In this document: piece by piece, positions 23,988 to 32,733 of the stretch | Position numbering within the stretch: position 1 is the first letter of the stretch | Layout: each line of letters begins with the position of its first letter | Assembly (NCBI GenBank): GCA_027452205.1 | Contig: DAIDGV010000012.1 | Coordinates: forward strand, 1 to 64,000 | Source: a candidate division FCPU426 bacterium | Lineage (GTDB): Bacteria; Oederibacteriota; Muellerivitia; Muellerivitales; Muellerivitaceae | Direction: 5' to 3' | Length of the DNA stretch: 64,000 nt | Notes under the pieces: model-generated | The model's input: the letters and a program-made list of their open reading frames with translations, nothing else | What the model was told of the DNA's origin: nothing | Database searches by the model: none | Position numbers and translations under genes: made by a program

Positions 23988-24260
23988 CTATTCCTTTTCG
24001 CCGAACCTGTTCTCGAACAACTGTTTCAGAGCGGCCACGGCTTCCTTGGCATCCGCTCCATCACACTCGAACTCCAGTTCGGTGCCCTTGGCCGCCGCCA
24101 GTGTCATCAGCCCCATCAGGCTTTTGGCGTTCACGTTCTGTACGCCGTGATGGATCATGACTTGGCTCTTGAACTTATTGGCCACCTTCACCAGCTCCGC
24201 GGCGGCCCTCAAGTGGAGGCCCAGCTTGTTGACGATCAAGAGTTTTTCGGTGACTTTCAT
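23988..24260 (-). CDS. ptsH: Phosphocarrier protein HPr
   Basis: 90 residues. His16 in NKLGLHLRAA is the site phosphorylated by enzyme I; most HPr proteins read GLHARPA here, so both Ala17 and Pro are replaced. Ser47 in NAKSLMGLM matches the regulatory serine targeted by HPr kinase, and that kinase gene lies at 30.3-31.3 kb. HPr should feed phosphate to the IIA proteins of this cluster and report carbon status. The gene follows the IID gene by only 9 bases. Confidence 0.93.
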   Translation of the reverse strand: MKVTEKLLIVNKLGLHLRAAAELVKVANKFKSQVMIHHGVQNVNAKSLMGLMTLAAAKGTELEFECDGADAKEAVAALKQLFENRFGEKE

Positions 24261-24269
24261 AGACTCCCC

Positions 24270-25157
24270 TTATTTTGTTTTCAACAACGCCGAAGCCGCG
24301 ATCGGATCGGGTTTAAGCGACCCCAAATGCCCCATCTGGGGCGGCGCGCTCAGATCCGGCCAGAAGGCCAGCATCAAGGCGAACAACACCACCGCGTAGA
24401 ACAATTGGCTCGGGCTTATCTTGCGGTGCAACGCGAACGTGAAAAGTCCCACGATCGCCGTGAAGAACGTCAACTTCAACACGAAAAGTCCCATCTCTTT
24501 TTCCAGCTCCGACAGGTTGACGAAAACGATCAGAACGCCCAAAAGCACGATCGAGGCCAGTTTCAAGCCCCGAATGGCCTCTTGGAATCCGTATTGGCGC
24601 AGCGACAGCACCACCTGATCACTTTTACGATATCCCTGGATGAAGCCGGTCAATCGCACGCCCACATGGGCCACGTTGTAAACGATGAGGAAGAGCAGGG
24701 GCACCACCCAATATTGGCCCTTTACCTGGAAAGCGCTGGAAAGCACCAGCGTCACCGCCAAAAGCCCGCAGTAAGGACGCACGGTGGCCCAAAAAAGGTT
24801 ATCCCCCATCGCCGCGATGGGGCCCATCATGCCCACCTTCAAGGCGCTGATCTCTTCTTCCTTCTGCTTTTGCTTAGGTTTTGGCAACTGCTGCTTTTCC
24901 TCTTCCATACGCAACACCGCGCCCAGGACGAAGGAAGCCATATAGGGATGGGTATTGAAATATTCCAAGTGCCGGGACAAGGCCTGGGACCTTTCTTCCT
25001 GGGTCGGATGCAACTTTTTGATGGCCGGAAGCAGCACAAAGGCCACGCCATAACTGAGGTATCTCTCGAAGTTCCAGACCGTTTGAAGGAAGAAGGAACG
25101 GACGAAAGCGAACACTAGGTCCTTGCGGTTCAAGGAAACGGGTTTATCTTCAGGCAT
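24270..25157 (-). CDS. PTS mannose/sorbose-family IID component
   Basis: 295 residues. The N-terminal half (SYGVAFVLLPAIKKL, then MGPIAAMGDNLFWATVRP) matches the IID subunit that with IIC forms the membrane channel of mannose-family PTS transporters; several hydrophobic helices occupy the second half. GGGAGAAAA precedes the ATG, which overlaps the IIC gene by 8 bases. IID subunits bring the IIAB phosphoryl domains to the channel. The sugar carried cannot be told from the sequence. Confidence 0.9.
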   Translation of the reverse strand: MPEDKPVSLNRKDLVFAFVRSFFLQTVWNFERYLSYGVAFVLLPAIKKLHPTQEERSQALSRHLEYFNTHPYMASFVLGAVLRMEEEKQQLPKPKQKQKEEEISALKVGMMGPIAAMGDNLFWATVRPYCGLLAVTLVLSSAFQVKGQYWVVPLLFLIVYNVAHVGVRLTGFIQGYRKSDQVVLSLRQYGFQEAIRGLKLASIVLLGVLIVFVNLSELEKEMGLFVLKLTFFTAIVGLFTFALHRKISPSQLFYAVVLFALMLAFWPDLSAPPQMGHLGSLKPDPIAASALLKTK

Positions 25158-25932
25158 TTTTCTCCCCCTTTCCGATGAAGAACAAGGCCAGGGCGAATCC
25201 GGCGCAAAGGGCCAACGAGACCAAATAGACGTCTTGTAAGTGATAGAAGATGGCCAGGCCCATGATCGTGACGATCGAAAGGATCAGGTAAATGATGGTT
25301 TTCTTTTCCACCAAAAGATCGATGACCGCCGAGCAGCCCAAGGCCAAGAGCAGCCAATGGGCGTAATAAAGCCCCTCAATGACACGGCCATTCAGGATGG
25401 TAGTGAATAAAAGGAAAAGACCGGAAGTGAAGTGCACCATGGTCAAACCGATGGCTGCCACCAGGAACCCCTTTACGAAAAGCTCCAATGTGACCATCCA
25501 ATTGATCCAGGCAAAGGTCTTGAAGTGGCCGCCCATGGCCATGCGCTGGGCCAAGTGGACCCAACGGACGTTGAATTTGCTCACGAAGATATCGACCTCC
25601 GTACTCAAGGCCGCCAAGGGGATCGTCACCCCTAGGGCAAAGGTCATCACCGCTTCCGGGGGATAATTGCCACCTAAAAGCTCGCAGGTAAAGGCGACCG
25701 ACACGCCCGAAAGGACCATGAGGTCCATGGGCAAGTGAGCGCCCACGGGCAGGTCGCCTATCCAGATCAGTTCGATCAAAGCACCCATTTCCAGGCCCAC
25801 TTCGGGATGGCCCAGGAGCCAGCCCACCAAGGGCCCCACTACGATGGGACGGCAGACCATGAACTGGCCCACCGCGGCCACATCCAGGCTGAGGAAACCC
25901 AATAAGATGGAAATACCGAACCAATGCGGCAT
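25150..25932 (-). CDS. PTS mannose/sorbose-family IIC component
   Basis: 260 residues, full length, with about seven hydrophobic helices. FMVCRPIVVGPLVGWLLG and GALIELIWIGDLPVGAHLP are typical of the substrate-binding IIC subunit of mannose-family transporters. The ATG at 25932 overlaps the stop codon of the GH57 gene by one base (TGATG), and its own 3' end overlaps IID, so IIC depends on translation of the glucanotransferase upstream. Confidence 0.9.
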   Translation of the reverse strand: MPHWFGISILLGFLSLDVAAVGQFMVCRPIVVGPLVGWLLGHPEVGLEMGALIELIWIGDLPVGAHLPMDLMVLSGVSVAFTCELLGGNYPPEAVMTFALGVTIPLAALSTEVDIFVSKFNVRWVHLAQRMAMGGHFKTFAWINWMVTLELFVKGFLVAAIGLTMVHFTSGLFLLFTTILNGRVIEGLYYAHWLLLALGCSAVIDLLVEKKTIIYLILSIVTIMGLAIFYHLQDVYLVSLALCAGFALALFFIGKGEKNA

Positions 25933-28097
25933 CAAGACCCCTTTTTCTCTTTTAAGCGCAACGACAACGGCGCCTCAAAAGCGCCTTCCGGCGGCAACAC
26001 CACTTGCCAGCCCCAGAGCAAACAGGACCCTTGATAGACCCGTTCAAAACCACCCTCGGATTGGGAAATGGTCTCGACCGGATAACGCCAGAAGTAAGCC
26101 GGCTTATCGGTTTGAAAGACCGCTTCCAATTGTAACCAACCGTCCCGCATGCCCGCTTCGGTCACGTTCAGTTCGGCGCCCGCGCTATTCAGGCGTGTTT
26201 CCTTTACGTTCCGGTCCTTGATGAAGTAATTTCGGTCCGAAGCGTCGCCCGCCAGCATCGTCAGGTTCCACTCGCTCATGAAGAGGAACCGCAATTCTTT
26301 GGAGCTGAGATTCTTGAGTTGATAAAGGACCTTCAGGTCGAAGTCATTCGGGTCCAGGGACAAGCGTTTGGTCAACTGGACCGGCGCTCCATCCACCAAC
26401 CCCGGATGGTTCAGGATCATCTGCAAGGGCTGGCCCTTCCGCTTGGGTTCTTCCAATTTGTGTTGGAAGACCGCTTGATGGAAATCGCCCAGTTCCTTGT
26501 ATTGACCATGCAACAGATTTTCCACGGTCGTTTCCAACGGCAGGAAACGTTCGACCATGCTGGCGCGGCTTTCGGGGTCATAGAACAATTTATTCTCGAG
26601 GCCCGGTTCTTTGGTCCGCACCATGTCATGGATGCTGGCCACGCCCGTTCCACCGGCCTTCCCTTCCCGAAGGGCCTTGAGTTTTTCATGATAGGGTTCT
26701 TTGCGGCGGGTCAGCGTGTCCGTCAGGTTAATGGGATGTTTCAGGTAATCGAGCTCGATCAGACTGCCGCCCCGGGCCGGGGCTATGATCGCGTGATAAG
26801 CGCCACCGTCAATGACGATCTCTTTGCGCCCATCCTTATCGAAATCCATCTCGGTCACTTCCAGGTCGCCGTCCGGGTTCAGGATCAAATCCGCCAGCTT
26901 TTCCGCCTCGATGAATTGACGGTACATGGCGAAACGCAAGTGGTTCAAATAAAGGCCGCCGAAGACCCCGTGCCAATAGGGGCAGTTGCACTCGCCCCGG
27001 TAAAGGGCTTGGGTGGCCTGTTCGAGAACGGCTTTTTGTTTGGGGGTCGATCTCTTTTCCAGCTTGAGCCGGGCCTTTTCGACCTTGTTCGAGACCCACA
27101 AAAGCTTCTTGTGGAGATGGTTGCTCTCGGAGTATTTCGCGAAGAAATTGCGCCAGAACCCGCCCTTGAGATAGCGGTCATAACGGTGCATCTCGCCCTT
27201 GGCCTGCAGTTCGTGGCGGATGTTGTCGTAATCCTGCGCGGCGGCGGTCGGCAGGGACCACTCGCCCATCTCGGTATAGGAACCCGTCGGCAGGTTCACG
27301 ATGCCCTGGGAAGGGTATATCTTTTTGTATTCGGCGAAAGTGGTGGTATTGATCCAGTCCGCGTTCTGTTCCAAGGCTGTAAAGAACCGTTCCAGCCAAC
27401 CTTCCTCATAGACCCACTTGTAAGTGTCCGGCCAGCCGCCGAACTTCTCACCGTCATCCATCAGCACCACGCAGCGGTCTCCCGCCTCGGTAGCGACAAA
27501 ACGCAGGTATTCAATGGTCTCTTCCACCGCTTGGAAAGGGACCAAGTAGCGCATTTTTTCGGAGATGGGGAATACCGCGCAGGTCTCGCCCTGTTCTTCC
27601 ATCAAGTAATAACCAAAAGTTTGTTCTTCGGAAAAACCTGCGGCCTTCAGGTGAGCGTCGTCGATGACCACATATTCGACCCCGGCATCGGCCAAGGCTT
27701 TGGTCAAATGAGGTTCCCAGACCCGTTCCGCTAGCCACATGCCCTTGGCTTCCACCTTGAACTTCTTCTTGAGATAGTCGGTCAACATGCGGATCTGGCC
27801 GATCTTGTCCCGGTCCGGCAGCACCGCCAGGATCGCCTCGTACATGGCGCCGGTGAAGAATTCGATCTGTCCTTTGCGGGACATCTCGCCCATACGTTTG
27901 AAATAATCCGGGCGGTTCTCTTCCAGCCACTCCAAGAGGGGACCAGTCACATGGAAGGTGCATTTCACTTTGGGATGTTTTTCCAGGATGCGCAGGAAAG
28001 GCTCGTAGGACTTTTCATACAAAGCCTCGAAGACCTGGCCGAAATTCCCGACCGGCTGGTGATTGTGCACACCGAAAATGAAATTGATCTTTTTCAC
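25932..28097 (-). CDS. GH57 family 4-alpha-glucanotransferase/alpha-amylase
   Basis: 721 residues, the length of two-domain GH57 enzymes. FGVHNHQPVGN opens the (beta/alpha)7 barrel; WLAERVWEP holds the nucleophile (about Glu124) and VLMDDGEKFGGWPD the acid/base Asp (about 214). The C-terminal 300 residues form the DUF1925/DUF1926 beta-sandwiches. These cytoplasmic enzymes cut or rearrange alpha-1,4-glucans such as glycogen or maltodextrin. There is no signal peptide. It lies between IIB (7 bases upstream) and IIC (1-base overlap), an unusual place that ties glucan processing to PTS expression. Confidence 0.9.
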   Translation of the reverse strand: MKKINFIFGVHNHQPVGNFGQVFEALYEKSYEPFLRILEKHPKVKCTFHVTGPLLEWLEENRPDYFKRMGEMSRKGQIEFFTGAMYEAILAVLPDRDKIGQIRMLTDYLKKKFKVEAKGMWLAERVWEPHLTKALADAGVEYVVIDDAHLKAAGFSEEQTFGYYLMEEQGETCAVFPISEKMRYLVPFQAVEETIEYLRFVATEAGDRCVVLMDDGEKFGGWPDTYKWVYEEGWLERFFTALEQNADWINTTTFAEYKKIYPSQGIVNLPTGSYTEMGEWSLPTAAAQDYDNIRHELQAKGEMHRYDRYLKGGFWRNFFAKYSESNHLHKKLLWVSNKVEKARLKLEKRSTPKQKAVLEQATQALYRGECNCPYWHGVFGGLYLNHLRFAMYRQFIEAEKLADLILNPDGDLEVTEMDFDKDGRKEIVIDGGAYHAIIAPARGGSLIELDYLKHPINLTDTLTRRKEPYHEKLKALREGKAGGTGVASIHDMVRTKEPGLENKLFYDPESRASMVERFLPLETTVENLLHGQYKELGDFHQAVFQHKLEEPKRKGQPLQMILNHPGLVDGAPVQLTKRLSLDPNDFDLKVLYQLKNLSSKELRFLFMSEWNLTMLAGDASDRNYFIKDRNVKETRLNSAGAELNVTEAGMRDGWLQLEAVFQTDKPAYFWRYPVETISQSEGGFERVYQGSCLLWGWQVVLPPEGAFEAPLSLRLKEKKGS

Positions 28098-28104
28098 GGC
28101 CGCC

Positions 28105-28587
28105 TCAGTTCTTGATCTCGGGAAGCACCTTGTCCAGGGACTCTTTGAGGTCGCCCGGCACCGCCCTGGATTCCAGTTCCACTCCGCGTTGGCGAAGCGC
28201 CTTGAAAGCTTTCATGTCGTCCGAATTCACGCAGATCGTCTTGCTCATCTGTGTCTTGCCGTCGCAAAAATGCATCCCGCCCACGTTCACCGCCATTACC
28301 ATACCTCCCGCCGCGGCGAAGGTCTCCACATCCATGGGGTTCGAGAAAAGGACCAGCGTGCGGTCCTGGGAAGCGTCCTTGGCCGCCTCGACGGCCTCGG
28401 CCACGGTGTAGAAATCGACCTTGAGTCCGGCGGGCACGGCCATTTCCATCAAAGTACGGCGCATATTGTTCTTGGCGATCTCGTCATTGACCACCACCAA
28501 GCGCTCGATGCTCAGGGCCTTGACCCAGCCCACTACCACTTGGCCGTGGATCAATCGGTCGTCGATGCGGATAAGTTGAATGTTCAT
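28105..28587 (-). CDS. PTS mannose/sorbose-family IIB component
   Basis: 160 residues. RIDDRLIHGQVVVGW contains His14, the residue that receives phosphate from IIA in mannose-type IIB proteins; the 160-residue length is standard for a free-standing IIB. It is cytoplasmic and works with the IIC-IID channel. It follows IIA by 19 bases. Confidence 0.92.
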   Translation of the reverse strand: MNIQLIRIDDRLIHGQVVVGWVKALSIERLVVVNDEIAKNNMRRTLMEMAVPAGLKVDFYTVAEAVEAAKDASQDRTLVLFSNPMDVETFAAAGGMVMAVNVGGMHFCDGKTQMSKTICVNSDDMKAFKALRQRGVELESRAVPGDLKESLDKVLPEIKN

Positions 28588-28606
28588 GTTGCCTTCCCTA
28601 TTCGGA

Positions 28607-29008
28607 CTACTTACGAAGCAACTCCACCGATGTCAACACGCCTTCACGGGCCACCTTTTGGGTCTCCAAAGCCAGCGCTTCCAGGTCCTTCTCGTCCTGG
28701 CTGGTAGCCACCTTGATCAGCATGGGCAGGTTGACCCCGGTCACGATCTGCAGTTTGTGGGTCTGGGCGGTCAAGAGCGACACGTTAAAGGGCGTGCCCC
28801 CGACCATATCCACCAGCACCAAGGCGCCGTGGTTCTTGGGATCGACCTTCTTCAGGGTGGCCTCTAATTTTTCTTTGAAGGTTTCCATGGATTCGGAAGG
28901 ATGTAAGGCCAGGGCTTGAACGCCCTCGTTTTCCCCCAAGATCATCCGCAATGTCCCGACCAGTTCCTTGCCGAAATCACCATGTGTCGCCACGACGATG
29001 CCGAACAT
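28607..29008 (-). CDS. PTS mannose-family IIA component
   Basis: 133 residues. GIVVATHGDFGKEL carries His9, the phosphorylation site accepting from HPr; LVDMVGGTPFN is the second hallmark of the ManX-type fold. The ATG at 29008 is preceded by GGAGG; a TTG codon 12 bases earlier overlaps that site. It opens the IIA-IIB-GH57-IIC-IID-HPr-EI gene run. Confidence 0.92.
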   Translation of the reverse strand: MFGIVVATHGDFGKELVGTLRMILGENEGVQALALHPSESMETFKEKLEATLKKVDPKNHGALVLVDMVGGTPFNVSLLTAQTHKLQIVTGVNLPMLIKVATSQDEKDLEALALETQKVAREGVLTSVELLRK

Positions 29009-29028
29009 ATCCGCCTCCAAAATTTAAA

Positions 29029-29053
29029 AAAGTGGGCCTCGCCCCTTTTTCAA
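29029..29053 (-). terminator. Weak hairpin after the YvcK gene
   Basis: A short stem of GGGGC and GCCC around GAG is followed by CACTTTTTT on the minus strand, just after the stop at 29062. The short stem makes it a weak or leaky terminator, so partial read-through into the PTS genes is possible. Confidence 0.35.
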
Positions 29054-29061
29054 GGTTTATA

Positions 29062-30330
29062 TCAGATGACCAACAGGCGGATGATGGCCCGCCCCAGCTT
29101 ATCCGAGCTATGCCGGACATAATTCTCGTGATTGAGCAGGTTCGCCCGCAGCAGCTTGACGCCCAATTCAGAGACCGCCTTTTCGTCCAACACCACCGGT
29201 TCCTGGTGGTACATTTCGTAACGGTGCAGCAAGTTGGAAGAGACCTTTTCCTTGTTGGCGATCACGTAATGGATAAAGTTCGGGCCGGTGTGTTTGAGGA
29301 TCGCGTTCACGTGGTCCGACACCGTGAACCCGTCGGTCTCGCCGGGCTGGGTCATGACGTTGCATACATAGATCTTCACTGCCCGGGACAGGGCGATGGT
29401 CTCGGCCACCTGGGGGATGAGCAGGTTGGGAATAACGCTGGTATAGAGGCTGCCCGGCCCCATCACGATAGCGTCCGCTTCCAGGATGGCCTTGAGCACT
29501 TCCCGGTTGGGCTTGATGCCCTTTTCTTTCAGGGACACATGGTCGATCGGCGCTTTGGACTTGGAAATATTGGATTCGCCCACCACCACCTTGCCGTTCT
29601 TGAGCTTGGCTTGCAGGGTCATGTTCTCGAAGGTGACCGGCATGACGGTCCCCCGGGTGGAAAGCACCCGGCTGGATTCTTCCACTGCCCGGGCAAAATC
29701 CCCGGTGATCTCTTTCATGACGGTGATGAAAAGGTTGCCGAAGCTGTGGCCGTTCAAGTCCCCATGACCCTTGAAGCGGTATTGGAAAAGGTCGTTGAGC
29801 AGGGTCTCCTGGTCCGACAAGGCCACGATACAGTTACGGATATCGCCCGGGGGCGGCGTGCCGAAGTCATTGCGCAAACGGCCCGAGGACCCGCCGTCGT
29901 CGGCCACGGTCACCACCGCGGTCAAGTTGCTGGTGTATTGTTTCAAGCTGTGCAGCACATTGGGCATGCCCGTCCCGCCGCCGACGACCACGATACGCGG
30001 CCCGCGTTTCAGGCGGTTGCGCTGGTAAACCACATCCAGGAATTCTTTCTCCCGGGCAGGCGCGTAGACCGTCAGGACGGAGAAAAGGAGCCGGCGAATA
30101 CCCAGGATAAAACCCCAGACCGCCAGCACCATGAACAGGAAGTCGATGAATTTAAGCCGTTTGAGATGTTCTTCGATCTCCACGATGATCTCGGGACGGA
30201 CGTGGATACCCTGCACATGGGCGCTCATGAGCCCGGAGAAGCCCACGATGAACACCACGATGGCCAGACCGATCAGGAAGAACCAACGCTTGAGCCGCAT
30301 ACCGGGATAAAGCCACCGCCAGCTTTGCAT
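29062..30330 (-). CDS. YvcK/CofD-like gluconeogenesis factor with N-terminal membrane anchor
   Basis: 422 residues. From about residue 115 the sequence matches YvcK proteins (VVGGGTGMPNVLHSLK, TVADDGGSSGRLR, GPGSLYTSVIPNLL), which share the CofD fold, bind UDP-sugars and influence central carbon flow and cell-wall supply. The first 110 residues are not part of the soluble family: two hydrophobic helices at about 15-37 and 62-82 surround a charged loop. The ATG overlaps the hprK stop (TAATG). In many bacteria this slot between hprK and the PTS genes is occupied by rapZ; here YvcK replaces it. Confidence 0.85.
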   Translation of the reverse strand: MQSWRWLYPGMRLKRWFFLIGLAIVVFIVGFSGLMSAHVQGIHVRPEIIVEIEEHLKRLKFIDFLFMVLAVWGFILGIRRLLFSVLTVYAPAREKEFLDVVYQRNRLKRGPRIVVVGGGTGMPNVLHSLKQYTSNLTAVVTVADDGGSSGRLRNDFGTPPPGDIRNCIVALSDQETLLNDLFQYRFKGHGDLNGHSFGNLFITVMKEITGDFARAVEESSRVLSTRGTVMPVTFENMTLQAKLKNGKVVVGESNISKSKAPIDHVSLKEKGIKPNREVLKAILEADAIVMGPGSLYTSVIPNLLIPQVAETIALSRAVKIYVCNVMTQPGETDGFTVSDHVNAILKHTGPNFIHYVIANKEKVSSNLLHRYEMYHQEPVVLDEKAVSELGVKLLRANLLNHENYVRHSSDKLGRAIIRLLVI

Positions 30331-31304
30331 TAGGAATGGCCTTTCGCGCGGTGGGCCGGGTGCCGACTGGATTCCTCGGCCATGATGCGTCCCACCCGGT
30401 CCGCGAATTCCTGGGCGGTGAAATAACCCATCTTCATGGACCGGTGGTTCATGGCCGCCACCTCGATGATCACCGCCAGGTTCCGGCCCGGACGGACCGG
30501 GATGACGAAAGCGGGCAATTCCACGTCGAAGATCTTGTAAGTGGCGGGCGCCAGCCCCAGCCGGTCATATTCTTTCTTGTCGTTCCACTCTTCCAGCCGC
30601 ACCACCAGTTCGATGCGTTTTTTGTCGCGGATGGCGCCGACGCCGAACAGGTTCTCGATGTTGATGATCCCCAGGCCGCGGATCTCCATGTGGTGCTTGA
30701 TGATCTCGGATCTCGACCCCATCACGATCCGGTTGGCCAGGCGCTTCATGTAGACCAGGTCGTCCGCCACCAAGCGGTGTCCCCGCTCGACCAGGTCCAG
30801 CGCGCACTCGCTCTTGCCGATGCCTGACTGACCCAGGATGAGGATCCCCACGCCGTAAATATCCATGAGCGTGCCATGCTGGGTGCTTTCCGGCGCGAAC
30901 TCTTCTTCCAGGTAAACGGAGATCTCGGAGATGAACTTGGTCGTCGGGGTGGGCGTGATGAAAACGGGCACTTTGTATTTCTTAGCGGCGGCCAAAAGGT
31001 CCGCCGGGGTCTTCATCTTGTGGGTCACTACCACGCAAGGAAGGTTCTTGTTGGAAAAGATGATCTGGAGCACTTTGTGGCGTTGGGCGGGCTTGAGGGT
31101 CTCCAGGTAATGGACCTCGGTCTTGCCCACGATCTGCAACCGGTGAAAGGGGAACCATTTCAGGTAACCGGTCAGTCCCATGCCCATACGGTTGATATCG
31201 ACGCCCGTGATGAAACGGTCCTTCATCTCCATTTCCAAAAGCGGGGTCAGGTGAAGACGTTCCTTGGCCTGCTGAAAGAGCGACTCCACGGAAATTTTTT
31301 TCAT
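30330..31304 (-). CDS. hprK: HPr kinase/phosphorylase
   Basis: 324 residues. It phosphorylates the regulatory Ser of HPr with ATP or pyrophosphate and reverses the reaction with phosphate. GQSGIGKS at 158-165 is the P-loop, HGTLMDIYGVG precedes it, and MEIRGLGIINI at about 206-216 is the family signature. The N-terminal domain (DRFITGVDINRMGMGLTGY) is standard. A GAGGAG site lies before the ATG. With HPr Ser47 intact, this implies Firmicutes-like or Geobacter-like control of PTS activity in a diderm. Confidence 0.94.
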   Translation of the reverse strand: MKKISVESLFQQAKERLHLTPLLEMEMKDRFITGVDINRMGMGLTGYLKWFPFHRLQIVGKTEVHYLETLKPAQRHKVLQIIFSNKNLPCVVVTHKMKTPADLLAAAKKYKVPVFITPTPTTKFISEISVYLEEEFAPESTQHGTLMDIYGVGILILGQSGIGKSECALDLVERGHRLVADDLVYMKRLANRIVMGSRSEIIKHHMEIRGLGIINIENLFGVGAIRDKKRIELVVRLEEWNDKKEYDRLGLAPATYKIFDVELPAFVIPVRPGRNLAVIIEVAAMNHRSMKMGYFTAQEFADRVGRIMAEESSRHPAHRAKGHS

Positions 31305-31335
31305 GGGCTCCTCGGGTCTTTCGGCCGGAAAGGTC

Positions 31336-31800
31336 TTAGTGCTTGAGCTTCTCTTCTTCTTGGATGATCTTGATCACTTCTTCGGGGCTTTGGGCTGCCA
31401 GGAGCGACTTGCGGAAGTACTTGTCCTTGAGCAGGCTGGAGATGCGGGCCAAGGCCTTCAGGTGGGCTCCCGCCGCGCCTTCCGGGGCGACCAAGAGGAA
31501 GAAGATGTTCACCGGTTCGCCGTCCAGGGAGTCGAAAGTGACCCCGTCGACGGAAACACCAAAGGCCGCCGCCAGGTCCGACACCGTGTCCGACTTGCCG
31601 TGGGGGATCGCGATCCCCTGGCCGATGCCCGTGGAACCCAATTCTTCCCGTTCCATCAGGGTTTGGATCATCTTCTTTTTGTCCTTCACTTTGCCCGATT
31701 TGAAAAGCACGTCCACCAATTCCTTGACGGCGTCTTTCTTGTTCTTGGACTCCATGGACAACTTGATGCAATCAACGGATAAAAAATCAAGGATCTGCAT
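31336..31800 (-). CDS. ptsN: PTS IIA-like nitrogen-regulatory protein (PtsN type)
   Basis: 154 residues of the fructose/mannitol IIA fold. GIAIPHGKSD contains the His that takes phosphate from HPr or NPr; the N-terminus ILDFLSVDCIKLSM matches PtsN (IIA-Ntr) and the protein has no IIB or IIC fusion, consistent with a regulator instead of a transporter. It lies between hpf and hprK, the same neighbourhood as ptsN beside rpoN in proteobacteria. GGGAGGAACT precedes the ATG. Confidence 0.9.
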   Translation of the reverse strand: MQILDFLSVDCIKLSMESKNKKDAVKELVDVLFKSGKVKDKKKMIQTLMEREELGSTGIGQGIAIPHGKSDTVSDLAAAFGVSVDGVTFDSLDGEPVNIFFLLVAPEGAAGAHLKALARISSLLKDKYFRKSLLAAQSPEEVIKIIQEEEKLKH

Positions 31801-31835
31801 AGTTCCTCCCGGTATTGAACGGTCTAAAGTGGTTC

Positions 31836-32369
31836 TCAGTACTCCGGCTCGATGAGCCCGATATGGTTGTCTTTGCGTTTGTAAACAACGCTCGTGCAGT
31901 CGTCCTCGGCGTTATAGAACACCAGGAACTCGTCCTTGGAGGAAGTCAGCTGCATGGCGGCCTCTTCCACGGTCATGGGCTTCACGGCGTGCTTTTTGCT
32001 TTTGATCACCTTGAACTCGTCCGACTCGTCCCGGTGCGGGATCAGGCTATGGCTGACCGAGGCCGCCCGGCGGTTCTCGGCGCGGTGGCCGGAGAGCTTT
32101 TCCTTCTTCTTTTTGGCCTGGCCTTCCAAACGGGCCAAGGCCGCATCGATGGATTGATACATGTCCCGGGAGATGGCTTTAGCGCTCAATTTCAGCCCTT
32201 TGGCCACCAGGGTCACTTCGCAGGTATGGACGCTTTTCTCGAAATTCAGGATGACATGGGCCTCGTTGATCTTGCCCAAATAGCGCTCCACCCGCTCGAT
32301 CTTCTCTTCCACATGGTCTTTAAGGCCTTCGGTGAGCTTCTCGTGGCGGCTGGTGATATGGACTTTCAT
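31836..32369 (-). CDS. hpf: Ribosome hibernation-promoting factor, long form
   Basis: 177 residues. The N-terminal 95 form the ribosome-binding domain (MKVHITSRHEKLTEGLKDHVEEK); after a charged linker the last 55 residues (HAVKPMTVEEAAMQL, then FYNAEDDCTSVVYKRKDNHIGLIEP) form the dimerisation domain found only in long HPF. Long HPF alone can pair 70S ribosomes into 100S dimers in starved cells. AGGAAAAAACC precedes the ATG. Its place between rpoN and ptsN is conserved in many diderms. Confidence 0.93.
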   Translation of the reverse strand: MKVHITSRHEKLTEGLKDHVEEKIERVERYLGKINEAHVILNFEKSVHTCEVTLVAKGLKLSAKAISRDMYQSIDAALARLEGQAKKKKEKLSGHRAENRRAASVSHSLIPHRDESDEFKVIKSKKHAVKPMTVEEAAMQLTSSKDEFLVFYNAEDDCTSVVYKRKDNHIGLIEPEY

Positions 32370-32733
32370 GGTTTTTTCCTATTCGGGTGGTTTTACGAGG
32401 CCCTTCGAAGGGGGTCTGAAGGACGGAATCTTCGAAAAGTGGCTCATTTTAACATTGGGTCAGGGGAAGTCAATGAACGGCGCCCTATTCCAGAAAGGTT
32501 TTTTGATGGAATTTTCAGGCGTTTATCATGATTTGAAAGCTCTGATCTAACCTAAGAGACGGTAACAAATTTTCTTTTCTACAACCGCCGATAAAATTAG
32601 AAAAATGCCGATAAAGCCCATAAACTGGGAAACATAACGTTTTATCGGCATCCATCTGCGTTGATCGGCGGCAAAAGATCCACTTTTGCCCGGGAAAGTT
32701 ATTTTTGATATCCGTTCTTTATCAAGGCATCAC
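32370..32733. other. rpoN-hpf intergenic region
   Basis: 364 bases without a gene. It holds a type C palindromic element at 32585-32671 and AT-rich sequence on both sides. Since hpf is 364 bases from rpoN, a separate hpf promoter is likely here, but I could not pick one out. Confidence 0.5.
32585..32671. repeat. Palindromic element, type C
   Basis: The ends are CCGCCGATAAAA and TGATCGGCGG, with internal ATGCCGATAAA and TTTATCGGCAT arms pairing as well, so the 87 bases can fold into one long imperfect hairpin. Related copies lie at 34404-34472, 41805-41893 and 58323-58360. Confidence 0.75.

Noticed and set aside
22914-25118. Very long open frame on the plus strand across ptsI, ptsH and IID
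   Set aside because: Antisense frame running through three well-supported PTS genes; it stays open because of the high G+C codon bias of the other strand.
26319-27734. Plus-strand frame of 471 codons opposite the GH57 gene
   Set aside because: The GH57 gene on the other strand has all catalytic motifs; this frame has none.
28951-30333. Plus-strand frame of 460 codons opposite the YvcK gene
   Set aside because: It is rich in His, Gln and Asp, as expected for an antisense shadow, and crosses gene borders.
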